Shown one piece after another: positions 39,601 to 47,765 of a stretch of 64,000 nt of DNA. The DNA lies in NCBI RefSeq assembly GCF_036226525.1, contig NZ_CP108487.1, forward strand, positions 8,184,001-8,248,000. The letters are read 5' to 3'. The notes beneath the pieces were generated by a model, which ran no database searches, was not told where the DNA came from, and saw only the letters and a list, made by a program, of their open reading frames with translations. This DNA comes from Kribbella sp. NBC_01245 (GTDB taxonomy: Bacteria > Actinomycetota > Actinomycetes > Propionibacteriales > Kribbellaceae). Made by a program: the position numbers and the translations under genes. The first letter of the stretch is position 1. The number at the start of each line of letters is the position of its first letter.

Positions 39601-40827
39601 TTACACGAGCTGGTGCTGTTTCGCCGGGGCAGGAGCGGGGTCCCGGCGGAACGGCGCCACCAGCGTGGGGATTAGGTGGCGACGGTTATGCACGAGTGCA
39701 GTGATCGCTAGGACCAGGTAGACGCCGCAGAGCACGTACCGCCCGGTCTGACCGGGGATGGCGAACTGCACGGCGAAGAGACCCAGCAAGGTCCACGCCG
39801 CCCAGCGGGGGAAGCGAAGCGCAAGCAGTACGGCGATGCCCAGCAGGGTCTGCGTCGCCGTGAGCAGGAACTCCTCGGTCTGGCGGCTGTCGAGCGCCAG
39901 TGACGCCGGGCCGCCGCCAATGCCGTAGGCGACGGGCAGACTGCCGACTAGCAGCGTCCACTGGTTCACCTTGGCCGAGATGAGTAGTCCGATCGCTGCC
40001 GCGCCCTTGCCACGCCACGCGAACAGGATGGCCACCAGGAACTCAGGAGTCTCCGAGGCGAGTGGGGCCAGCCACTGCACCAGCAGGAACTCGTCGACGC
40101 CGAGGACGCGTCCACTCGCCACAAGTGACTCCGCGAACGGCTCGGCGCTTGCCAGGATGATCGCGGCAGCGCTGACGAACATCCCGATCACGAGCGTCCG
40201 ACGCTGCTTGGTGCCCAAGGCGCCGATCCGCGCGGCCGGGCCGACCAGCTCGGGGTCTTCGTCGTCGCCCGAGGTCGCCGCGCGCCAGAGGTAGAACGCG
40301 AAGAACGCGAGCAACGCGATGCCCAGCACTAGGTGGATCTGGCCGCTGATCGGGATGATGAACGCGACCACGGCGGCGATCGCGAGGAAGCCGAGCTCGC
40401 GGCGATAACCCGAGTCGAGCACGAGTGCCCGCACGGTCCGGCCGCTGCGCTTGCTTGCGATGTAGAGGCTGACCAGCACGACGACGGACCAGCCGAGGCC
40501 GAGCAGGAGCCGGTTCGAGCCGGTCATGTTGGCGGCCGCGTAGGCGACGTACTCCGGATTGCTGCCGGCGGTGTGCGCGAAGTAGAGGTCCACCGCATAC
40601 TCCGGCAGGACCGCGATCAGGGCCAGTACCGCGATGGCCAGGCCGCCGGAGATGTCGACCTCCGCCGCCTCGGCGGCCCAGGCCAGCACGAAGGACGCGG
40701 CGACCACGCCGAGACCGAACACCAGCAGGGAGATGGCCGGCGCCGGGTGGAGCTGGGTCAGCCTCAGCACGACGGCCGGAATGGCCAGTGCGAGGCAGAG
40801 TGCCACGGGGCGGAAGGCTCTGAACAC
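39601..40827 (-). CDS. Sodium/calcium-exchanger-superfamily membrane protein
   Basis: 408 residues from the GTG at 40827; the frame opens at a TTG (40863) inside the operator, which is unlikely. About 11 TM helices in two related halves: AVLPEYAVDLYFAHTAGSN and AAANMTGSNRLLLGLGWSV in the first, VQWLAPLASETPEFLVAIL and GLLISAKVNQWTLLVGSLP in the second. These are the alpha-repeats of the CaCA superfamily, with unusual sequences, so the ion may not be Ca2+. Divergent from an ArsR regulator across a palindromic operator. Its stop is three bases from that of the WhiB gene. Confidence 0.88.
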   Translation of the reverse strand: MFRAFRPVALCLALAIPAVVLRLTQLHPAPAISLLVFGLGVVAASFVLAWAAEAAEVDISGGLAIAVLALIAVLPEYAVDLYFAHTAGSNPEYVAYAAANMTGSNRLLLGLGWSVVVLVSLYIASKRSGRTVRALVLDSGYRRELGFLAIAAVVAFIIPISGQIHLVLGIALLAFFAFYLWRAATSGDDEDPELVGPAARIGALGTKQRRTLVIGMFVSAAAIILASAEPFAESLVASGRVLGVDEFLLVQWLAPLASETPEFLVAILFAWRGKGAAAIGLLISAKVNQWTLLVGSLPVAYGIGGGPASLALDSRQTEEFLLTATQTLLGIAVLLALRFPRWAAWTLLGLFAVQFAIPGQTGRYVLCGVYLVLAITALVHNRRHLIPTLVAPFRRDPAPAPAKQHQLV

Positions 40828-40851
40828 GGTTCCAAGCCTGCCACCACTTTG

Positions 40852-40875
40852 ATACTTTCGCAATTGCGCAAGTAT
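40852..40875. promoter_or_regulatory. ArsR-type operator between exchanger and regulator
   Basis: 24-bp palindrome ATACTTTCGCAATTGCGCAAGTAT-like, with 11 of 12 base pairs symmetrical about the centre at 40863/40864. It lies in the short divergent region of the exchanger and arsR-type genes. Imperfect AT-flanked dyads like this are typical ArsR/SmtB operators. Confidence 0.75.
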
Positions 40876-40942
40876 GAGAGCGTCCTCACCCCGGCCCGGC
40901 GTCCACTCAGTGGACTGGCTGAGGCATCAGAATGAGCATGCG

Positions 40943-41302
40943 ATGACAGAACCGACCCGCGCCCAGCTCGATGCCGCCGCCAGCACGTTTGCCATGCTGT
41001 CGGCGCCAGTCCGCCTGCACCTGGTGTCCCTCGCGGCCCAGGGGGAGTACGACGTCGGCACGCTCGCCGCCCGGGTCGGCGTCAGTATCGCCACCGCCAG
41101 CCAGCACCTCGGCAAACTCCGCCTCGCCGGCATCATCACCGCCCGCCGCGACGGCCGCCGCCACATCTACACCGTCGACGACCCCCACGTACTCACCCTC
41201 GTCGACCAGATCTTCGAGCACATCGCCCCCGACGGCACCCTCGCCCCCGACCCACCCCTCCGCCGCAAACGCCCGCCCTCAGACCCAAACGACGAGTCGT
41301 AG
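40943..41302 (+). CDS. ArsR/SmtB-family metalloregulator
   Basis: 119 residues from the ATG at 40943 (upstream in-frame starts exist; SD weak). Winged HTH: LDAAASTFAMLSAPVRLHLVSLAA, VGTLAARVGVSIATASQHLGKLRLAGII (recognition helix), GRRHIYTVDD wing. Helix alpha5 reads DPHVLTLVDQIFEH: the D-x-H-x10-H spacing of the Zn/Ni/Co alpha5 site, with the fourth ligand position occupied by Pro and an Asp next to it. No alpha3 CxC motif. Probably a metal-responsive repressor of the divergent exchanger. Confidence 0.88.
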   Translation: MTEPTRAQLDAAASTFAMLSAPVRLHLVSLAAQGEYDVGTLAARVGVSIATASQHLGKLRLAGIITARRDGRRHIYTVDDPHVLTLVDQIFEHIAPDGTLAPDPPLRRKRPPSDPNDES

Positions 41303-41345
41303 CCAGCGTCCGAGGCACACGCCCGGGAAGGCTCCTGCGTCCTTC

Positions 41346-42062
41346 TCAGACGATGTGGCGTAGGTAGCGTTCGGGCGCTTGAAGGAACGCTTTCCAGTTT
41401 TGGACGAGTTCTAGGTCGTCCCAGGTCGTTTCGCGGATGCCCCACTCGCCGACTTCGAGGATGCGGGCGCCGGGGACGGACGCGACCACGGGGGAGTGGG
41501 TGGCGCAGAGGACTTGCGCGCCGCCGGTTGCCATTTCGCTCAGTACGCCGACCAACGCGAGGCTGGAGGAGAAGGAGAGGGCCGACTCGGGCTCGTCGAT
41601 GCAATAGAGGCCTGGGCTGTCGAACCGGCTGCGCAGGATCTCCAGAAAACCCTCGCCGTGGCTCAGCTCGTGAAACCGAGGGTCGTACACGCCCGGGTTT
41701 TGTTCGAGGTACGTGTAGTAGCCGTGCATCGTCTCGGCCCGGAGGAAGAACCCCCACCGCGCGCCACCAGCGCCACGGGTCAGCCGGATCTGCCCGGACA
41801 GCGGTGACTCGGATTCACGCGTACTCACCCGCGCGCCGGTCGATCCGCCCTCGGGCGACATGCCGAAGGCGATCGCGATGGCCTCGACCAAGGTGGATTT
41901 GCCCGCGCCGTTCTCGCCGACCAGGAACGTGACGCCGGGGGAAAGATCGAGGCCGTCGCGCAAGAGCTGCGCGACGGCCGGGATCGTATGAGGCCACTCC
42001 GAGCCGGGTGAGACGCCGTCAGCCGCCTGCACCCGACGTACCGGATGTGTCTCGAAGGGCAC
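41346..42062 (-). CDS. AAA-family ATPase (RecF/SMC-like, COG3910 type)
   Basis: 238 residues. Walker A FLVGENGAGKSTLVEAIAIA, ABC-like signature LSHGEGFLEIL, Walker B LYCIDEPESALS, H-loop ATHSP. No coiled-coil insertion, so it is a compact ABC-ATPase domain protein of unknown process, found singly in many actinobacteria. It follows the DUF6104 gene by four bases and may be read from the kgd transcript. Confidence 0.85.
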   Translation of the reverse strand: MPFETHPVRRVQAADGVSPGSEWPHTIPAVAQLLRDGLDLSPGVTFLVGENGAGKSTLVEAIAIAFGMSPEGGSTGARVSTRESESPLSGQIRLTRGAGGARWGFFLRAETMHGYYTYLEQNPGVYDPRFHELSHGEGFLEILRSRFDSPGLYCIDEPESALSFSSSLALVGVLSEMATGGAQVLCATHSPVVASVPGARILEVGEWGIRETTWDDLELVQNWKAFLQAPERYLRHIV

Positions 42063-42065
42063 TAC

Positions 42066-42242
42066 CTACTCGTCTTCGTCGTCCAGGCGGGCCAGCCAGG
42101 TGGCGAACCGCTCGATCGGCGTTTCGAACTCGGGGTTCAGGTCGACGAACTCGCGCAGCCTCTCGGCCACCCAGGCCAGCGTGACGTCTTCCTCGCCACG
42201 CCGGCTCTCGAGCTCCTCGATCCCTCTGTCGGTGAAGTACAC
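42066..42242 (-). CDS. DUF6104 small acidic protein
   Basis: 58 residues from a GTG at 42242, one base after the kgd stop (TGA-C-GTG), so its translation must depend on coupling. It starts VYFTDRGIEELESRRGEED, continues WVAERLREFVDLNPEFETP and ends FATWLARLDDEDE. That is the form of the short DUF6104 proteins found next to kgd in actinobacteria. Acidic, helical, no known function; the conserved position suggests a link to 2-oxoglutarate dehydrogenase. Confidence 0.85.
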   Translation of the reverse strand: MYFTDRGIEELESRRGEEDVTLAWVAERLREFVDLNPEFETPIERFATWLARLDDEDE

Positions 42243-42243
42243 G

Positions 42244-45200
42244 TCAGCTGAAGGCCTGCTTCAGCAGCGTGGACTGCTCGGCGGTGTGCACACTGTGCGA
42301 ACCGACGGACGTCGCGGACATGTCCGTCCGCGACACCCGGTAGAACGGCTTGCCACCGAGGTGCTGGGTCAGGTTCAGCGCCATGAACGGCCACGGGCCC
42401 TGGTTGGCCGGCTCGTCCTGAACCCAGCGGATCTCCTGCAGGTTCGGGTACTTGGCGAGCTCCGCCTGGATCTCGGCCACCGGCAGCGGGTAGAGCTGCT
42501 CGACCCGGACGATCGCGGTGCTGAGCTTGTCCGGCTCGACCTTCTTGCGCTCGGCGAACAGGTCCCAGGCGACGCGGCCGGATGACAGCAGCACCCGCTC
42601 GACACCACTCGCGACCGCGGGATCGGTGGACGTCTCGGTGTCGCCGATGATCGGCTGGAACGCACCCCGAGTGAACTCCTCGGGCTGCGAGGTGGCCGCC
42701 TTGAGCCGGAGCAGCTGCTTCGGCGTGAAGATGATCAGCGGGTGGTGCTCCTCGCCGAGCGAGTGGCGCCGCAGCAGGTGGAAGTACGACGCGGGGGTCG
42801 ACGGCTGCGCGACGGTCATCGCGTCCTCGGCGCAGAGCGTGAGGAAGCGCTCAATCCGGGCCGAGCTGTGGTCCGGGCCCTGCCCCTCGTAACCGTGCGG
42901 CAGCAGCAGCACGACCCCGGACTTCTGGCCCCACTTCGCCTCACCGGACGAGATGTACTCGTCGATGATGCTCTGCGCGCCGTTCACGAAGTCACCGAAC
43001 TGCGCCTCCCAGAGCACCAGCGCCTCCGGACGCGCCACCGAGTAGCCGTACTCGAAACCGAGCGCGGCGTACTCGCTGAGCAGCGAGTCGTAGACGTAGA
43101 AGTTCTCCTGGCCCTCGTCGAGGTGCTGCAGCGGCGTGTAGTCCTGACCGGTGACCCGGTCGATGATCGTCGCGAACCGCTGCGAGAACGTGCCGCGGCG
43201 GCTGTCCTGACCGGCGAGCCGGACCGGACGGCCCTGCAGCAGCAGCGAACCGAAGCCGATGATCTCCGCCGTACCCCAGTCGATCGGGCCTTGCGTGATC
43301 GCGGCGGCCCGGCGCTGCAGCTGCGGCAGCACCTTCGGGTGCGCGGTGAAGCCCTCCGGCAGCGTGGTGTACGCGTCGGCGATCTTCTTCAGCACCTCCG
43401 GCGTGGTCGCGGTCGCGTCCGGACCCTCGGGCTTGTCCGGGTAGACCGGCACCGTCACGTACGGCGGCGGCGTGTCCGGCTCGGACTTGGCCTCGCGCAC
43501 CTCGGTGAAGACCCGCTCCAGCCGCTGCTGGAAGTCGCGCAGAACCTGCTCGGCCTCCTCGACGGTGATGTCGCCACGGCCGATCAGGGACTCGGTGTAG
43601 AGCTTGCGCACCGAACGCTTCTGCTCGATCAGGTCGTACATCAACGGCTGGGTGAAGCTCGGGTCGTCGCCCTCGTTGTGGCCGCGACGGCGGTAGCAGA
43701 CCAGGTCGATGACGACGTCCTTGTTGAACGCCTGGCGGTACTCGAAGGCGAGATCCGCGACCCGGATGCAGGCCTCGGGGTCGTCGCCGTTCACGTGGAA
43801 GATCGGCGCCTGCACCATCCGCGCGACGTCCGTGCAGTACATGGACGAACGCGACGAGGCCGGCGAGGTGGTGAAGCCGACCTGGTTGTTGACGATGACG
43901 TGGATCGTGCCGCCGGTGCGGTAACCGCGCAGCTGCGACAGGTTCAGCGTCTCCGCGACGACGCCCTGGCCGGCGAAGGCCGCGTCACCGTGGACCAGCA
44001 CCGGCAGGACCGGGAAGACCGCGCCCTGGTTCAGGATGTCCTGCTTGGCGCGGGTGATGCCCTCCAGGACCGGGTCGACGGTCTCCAGGTGGGACGGGTT
44101 CGCCGCGACCGACACCTTGATCTTGTCGCCGAACTCGGACACGAACTCGCCCTCGGCGCCCAGGTGGTACTTCACGTCACCCGAGCCCTGGACCGTGCGC
44201 GGGTCGATGTTGCCGTCGAACTCGCGGAAGATCTGGCTGTACGACTTGCCGACGATGTTGGCCAGCACGTTCAGCCGGCCGCGGTGGGCCATGCCGATGG
44301 TGACCTCGTCGAGCCCGGCACCAGCGGCCTCTTCGCAGATCTCGTCCAGCAGCGGGATGGTCGTCTCGCCACCTTCGAGCGAGAAGCGCTTCTGGCCGAC
44401 GTACTTCGTCTGCAGGAAGGTCTCGAACGCCTCGGCCTCGTTCAGCTTGGCGAGGATGCGGAGCTGCTCTTCGCGCGGCGGCTTGGTGTGCGGCCGCTCG
44501 ACCCGCTCCTGGATCCACTTGCGCTGTTCCGGGTCCTGGATGTGCATGTACTCGATACCGACCGTGCGGCAGTACGAGTCGCGCAGGATGCCGAGGATCT
44601 CGCGCAGCTTGAGGAAGCGGCGATCGCTCTGCGCACCGAACGACCCGGTCGCGAACTCACGGTCCAGGTCCCACAGGGTCAGACCGTGCGTGGCGACGTC
44701 CAGGTCCGGGTGGCTGCGCTGCTTGTACTCCAGCGGGTCGGTGTCGGCCATGATGTGGCCGCGCACCCGGTAGGCGTGGATCAGCTCGAGGATGCGCGCC
44801 TGCTTGGAGACGTCCTCCTCGTGGCTGTGCGGCAGGTCCTGGGCCCAGCGGATCGGCTCATACGGGATCCGCAGCGCCTGGAAGATCTCGTCGTAGAAAC
44901 CCTCCTCGCCGAGCAGCAGCTTGTGCAGCCGGCGCAGGAACTCACCCGACTGGGCGCCCTGGATGATGCGGTGGTCGTACGTCGAGGTCAGCGTCATCAC
45001 TTTGCTGACCGCGAGCTTGGCCATCGTCTCCTCGGCCGCCCCCTGGTACGCCGGGGGGTACTCCATGGCGCCGACGCCGACGATCGCGCCCTGGCCCTTC
45101 ATCAGCCGCGGCACGGAGTGCTGGGTGCCGATGGTGCCGGGGTTGGTCAGGCTGATCGACGTGCCCTGGAAGTCCGGCAGCGCGAGCTTGTTGTCGCGGG

Positions 45201-46158
45201 CCCGGCGCACGATGTCCTCATACGCCATCCAGAAGTCGGCGAAGGTCATCGTGTCGGCGCCCTTGATCGACGGCACCAGCAGCTGCCGGGTGCCGTCGGG
45301 CTTCTGCATGTCGATGGCCAGGCCGAGGTTGATGTGGGCCGGCTTCACCACCGTCGGCTTGCCGTCGACCTCTTCGTAGTACGCGTTCATCTCGGGCAGC
45401 GTCTTGAGCGCCTTGACCAGAGCCCAGCCGACCATGTGGGTGAACGAGACCTTGCCACCCCGCGCGCGCTTGAGGTGGTTGTTGATCACGATCCGGTTGT
45501 CGATCATCAGCTTGACCGGCACCTGCCGGACGCTGGTGGCCGTCGGGACCTCGAGGCTCGACTCCATGTTCTGCACGGTCCGCGCGGGGGCACCGCGCAG
45601 AATCGTCCGCTCGGGCTCTGCCTGGGCGGGTGCGGACTTGGGTTGCGCGCTGGGCGGCTGGTTCACCGTGCCTCCGGTCGGGCTGCCGCTACCGGCAGGT
45701 GCTGCTGTGGTCGGGGAAGTTGCTGGTGCTTTCGCGGCCGGGGCCGCGGTGGGTACGGCGTTGGGCTGCCCGGCGGTCGGCTGCGCGGCCTTGGGCTGTA
45801 CGGCGGTCGGCTGGCTCGGCGCCGTCGGCGTCGTTGGCTGGGCCGGTGCGGGAGAACCCGGAGCTACCGGCTGCGCGGTGGCGGCAATGCTCGACGCGGG
45901 CGCGGCCGGAGCCGTACCACGGCCGGGCGCCTCGGGCGTCTTGTTGTCGGAAACGGCATCCGGGCGCGGGGCGTCGTTGGAAGTGCCCTTGGTCGTCCGG
46001 TTCGCACCGGTATCCGGGGTGTACCCCTTGAAGAATTCCCACCAGGCCCTGTCCACCGAGTTCGGATCCTGGAGGAACTTCTGGTACATCTCGTCGACCA
46101 GCCATTCGTTCGCGCCGAAGGCTGCAAGCGGGTTCGTTTCTGATGGCTCGGTGGCCAC
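42244..46158 (-). CDS. kgd: Multifunctional 2-oxoglutarate dehydrogenase/decarboxylase E1-E2 (Kgd)
   Basis: 1304 residues from the GTG at 46158 (GGAAGAGG upstream; a TTG at 46188 would add ten). N-terminal segment FGANEWLVDEMYQKFLQDP, an Ala/Pro/Thr linker (about 55-200), an E2-like acyltransferase domain without lipoyl domain (about 210-430; ending TYDHRIIQGAQSGEFL), then the ThDP-dependent E1 (about 530-1304) with TIGMAHRGRLNVLANI, KYHLG and LVCYRRRGHNEGDDPSFTQPLMY. It converts 2-oxoglutarate in the TCA cycle and is usually controlled by the FHA protein GarA/OdhI. Full length for the family. Confidence 0.96.
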   Translation of the reverse strand: MATEPSETNPLAAFGANEWLVDEMYQKFLQDPNSVDRAWWEFFKGYTPDTGANRTTKGTSNDAPRPDAVSDNKTPEAPGRGTAPAAPASSIAATAQPVAPGSPAPAQPTTPTAPSQPTAVQPKAAQPTAGQPNAVPTAAPAAKAPATSPTTAAPAGSGSPTGGTVNQPPSAQPKSAPAQAEPERTILRGAPARTVQNMESSLEVPTATSVRQVPVKLMIDNRIVINNHLKRARGGKVSFTHMVGWALVKALKTLPEMNAYYEEVDGKPTVVKPAHINLGLAIDMQKPDGTRQLLVPSIKGADTMTFADFWMAYEDIVRRARDNKLALPDFQGTSISLTNPGTIGTQHSVPRLMKGQGAIVGVGAMEYPPAYQGAAEETMAKLAVSKVMTLTSTYDHRIIQGAQSGEFLRRLHKLLLGEEGFYDEIFQALRIPYEPIRWAQDLPHSHEEDVSKQARILELIHAYRVRGHIMADTDPLEYKQRSHPDLDVATHGLTLWDLDREFATGSFGAQSDRRFLKLREILGILRDSYCRTVGIEYMHIQDPEQRKWIQERVERPHTKPPREEQLRILAKLNEAEAFETFLQTKYVGQKRFSLEGGETTIPLLDEICEEAAGAGLDEVTIGMAHRGRLNVLANIVGKSYSQIFREFDGNIDPRTVQGSGDVKYHLGAEGEFVSEFGDKIKVSVAANPSHLETVDPVLEGITRAKQDILNQGAVFPVLPVLVHGDAAFAGQGVVAETLNLSQLRGYRTGGTIHVIVNNQVGFTTSPASSRSSMYCTDVARMVQAPIFHVNGDDPEACIRVADLAFEYRQAFNKDVVIDLVCYRRRGHNEGDDPSFTQPLMYDLIEQKRSVRKLYTESLIGRGDITVEEAEQVLRDFQQRLERVFTEVREAKSEPDTPPPYVTVPVYPDKPEGPDATATTPEVLKKIADAYTTLPEGFTAHPKVLPQLQRRAAAITQGPIDWGTAEIIGFGSLLLQGRPVRLAGQDSRRGTFSQRFATIIDRVTGQDYTPLQHLDEGQENFYVYDSLLSEYAALGFEYGYSVARPEALVLWEAQFGDFVNGAQSIIDEYISSGEAKWGQKSGVVLLLPHGYEGQGPDHSSARIERFLTLCAEDAMTVAQPSTPASYFHLLRRHSLGEEHHPLIIFTPKQLLRLKAATSQPEEFTRGAFQPIIGDTETSTDPAVASGVERVLLSSGRVAWDLFAERKKVEPDKLSTAIVRVEQLYPLPVAEIQAELAKYPNLQEIRWVQDEPANQGPWPFMALNLTQHLGGKPFYRVSRTDMSATSVGSHSVHTAEQSTLLKQAFS

Positions 46159-46461
46159 TGGGCAGTTCGCCTCTTCCGATCGTGTCAAGTGCCGCTGGTG
46201 TGCATGCCGAAGTTATGGGGCCGAAAGTTATGGGTAGGTCCCGAGGGCAAGGCTAATAGCAGGCCCCACACTTCTACAGCCCGGGCCTACCGGACCAGTC
46301 GCCCCACTGGTTGCGTCCGGCACCGGTTCGGGGGCCGATCCGGCTGGTCCGTCGATCAAAGGCCTGTGCACAGACCGTAAAGGGCGGTTCCGACACTGTT
46401 CGCAAGCTGATTCGTACACTACGCGCTGTGGCGAACGTCACGCCCCGCCTTCACCAGGATT

Positions 46462-46866
46462 TCACCGGTTGACCAACCGGCGGACCAGCTTCAGCCCTGA
46501 CCAGGTGCCATCGATCGCGCACACCTTCACGTCCACGACGCCCAGTGGCAGCGCCAGCTCCCGGACGCCGTTCTCGTTGAGGTCGGTCGCGACCCCTGAC
46601 GATCGCTTCGGCCACGCGACCCAGATCATCCCGGCCGTGGTCGTACGCTCGAGCAGCACGGGCAACCGGCCGGCCAGCCGAGCCCGATCCGGGCAGAACG
46701 CCAGCACTATGTCGTACTCCCGGGTGTCCGCGCTTTCGGCGGTCTGCGCGCCGTCCGGCAGGCCCTCGATCGCGAACCCGGGTGGCGCGTTGTCGAGCCA
46801 TACCGTCTGCCCCGGTTTGACCCCAAGCTTCGCGGCAAGCGGCTTCCCGGAATACCCACTGGTCAT
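46462..46866 (-). CDS. DUF3052-type small protein
   Basis: 134 residues beginning MTSGYSGKPLAAKLGVKPGQ, the standard DUF3052 opening. Compact alpha/beta fold with MIWVAWPKRSSGV and the C-terminal CAIDGTWSGLKLVRRL. Function unknown; widespread in actinobacteria. Divergent from a FadR-type regulator, start codons 65 bases apart. The 46159-46461 gap behind it holds the kgd promoter region and nothing else recognised. Confidence 0.82.
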   Translation of the reverse strand: MTSGYSGKPLAAKLGVKPGQTVWLDNAPPGFAIEGLPDGAQTAESADTREYDIVLAFCPDRARLAGRLPVLLERTTTAGMIWVAWPKRSSGVATDLNENGVRELALPLGVVDVKVCAIDGTWSGLKLVRRLVNR

Positions 46867-46931
46867 AACCCTGATGCTAGGCCGAGTGGCATTGGTGGGG
46901 ATGTGGACTGGTGGGCGGCATACTGGCCCGC

Positions 46932-47612
46932 ATGGCGCTGACTGACGAGGCGATCGTCAAGATCAAGTCGATGATCACTTCCGGGGAGCTGGGACCAGGG
47001 GACCGGTTGCCCAAGGAAGCGGATCTGGCTGCCCGGCTCGGGTTGTCGCGCAATTCGCTGCGCGAGGCGGTCAAGGCGCTGACGCTGGTCAACGTGCTGG
47101 ACGTGCGGCACGGCGACGGCACCTATGTCACCAGTCTCGACTCGGCGCATCTGCTCGACGCCTTGAGCTTCATGGTCGACCTGCACCAGGACGATTCGGT
47201 CCTGCAGTTCTTCGAGGTACGACGCCTGCTCGAGCCTGGCGTCGCGGCGCTCGCGGCCGGGCGGATCACCCCGGAGGAGCTCACCAACCTGCGTGAGCTG
47301 ACGAGCTCGCTCACGGCGGAAGCGGACGTCGACGACCTCGTCGCCAACGACCTGCGCTTCCATCGGGCCATCGCCGAGGCCACTGGCAACGCCGTCGTCT
47401 GTTCGCTGCTGGACGGCGTCTCGGGTGCCACTCAACGGGCGCGGGTCTGGCGCGGGATCACCCAGTCCGGCGCGGTCGAGCGGACGCTCGCGGAGCACAA
47501 CGCCATTCTCGACGCGCTCGAAGCCGGTGACGCCGACGCGGCTCGCGCGTGGATGACCGCGCACATCGTCGGGGTCGAGACCTGGCTGCGCAAGGCCGCC
47601 ACGTCCGACTGA
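46932..47612 (+). CDS. GntR/FadR-family transcriptional regulator
   Basis: 226 residues from the ATG at 46932; an upstream GTG at 46911 is possible and neither has a strong SD. N-terminal wHTH: GELGPGDRLPKEADLAARLGLSRNSLREAVKAL. FCD effector domain with metal-site residues in NDLRFHRAIAEATGN, EHNAILDALEAGD and MTAHIVGVE. FadR-type regulators usually respond to organic or sugar acids. No obvious target beside it; the fucose-type operon 4-7 kb away is one candidate, by inference only. Confidence 0.88.
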   Translation: MALTDEAIVKIKSMITSGELGPGDRLPKEADLAARLGLSRNSLREAVKALTLVNVLDVRHGDGTYVTSLDSAHLLDALSFMVDLHQDDSVLQFFEVRRLLEPGVAALAAGRITPEELTNLRELTSSLTAEADVDDLVANDLRFHRAIAEATGNAVVCSLLDGVSGATQRARVWRGITQSGAVERTLAEHNAILDALEAGDADAARAWMTAHIVGVETWLRKAATSD

Positions 47613-47648
47613 AGTAATCGGTTGAACGACCCTTCGGCGGTGGCTACC

Positions 47649-47760
47649 ATGACGGAGTCTTATTGCCGTTGATCGGAGTGATGGTTGCTCGCTTGAGATC
47701 GAACTCTCGCCGTTGGCCGCCCCAATTCTGGGTGTGTGGCCTCGACATCGATCTCAGGAG
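47649..47760 (+). promoter_or_regulatory. Candidate translation-attenuation leader of the ABC-F genes
   Basis: A short frame (47649-47672) encodes MTESYCR. A second ATG at 47681 reads through 47692-47702 and past the ABC-F start in another frame. The stretch 47692-47702 (CTTGAGATCGA) can pair with 47748-47758 (TCGATCTCAGG) in an 11-bp stem (one G-U), which buries most of the AGGAG ribosome site (47756-47760) of the ABC-F gene. Ribosome stalling on the leader could expose it. Confidence 0.5.
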
Positions 47761-47765
47761 TGTCC

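Noticed and set aside
42742..46143. 1133-residue plus-strand open frame
   Set aside because: It is antisense to kgd, rich in Arg/Asp/Val typical of frames opposite high-GC genes, with no recognisable domain.
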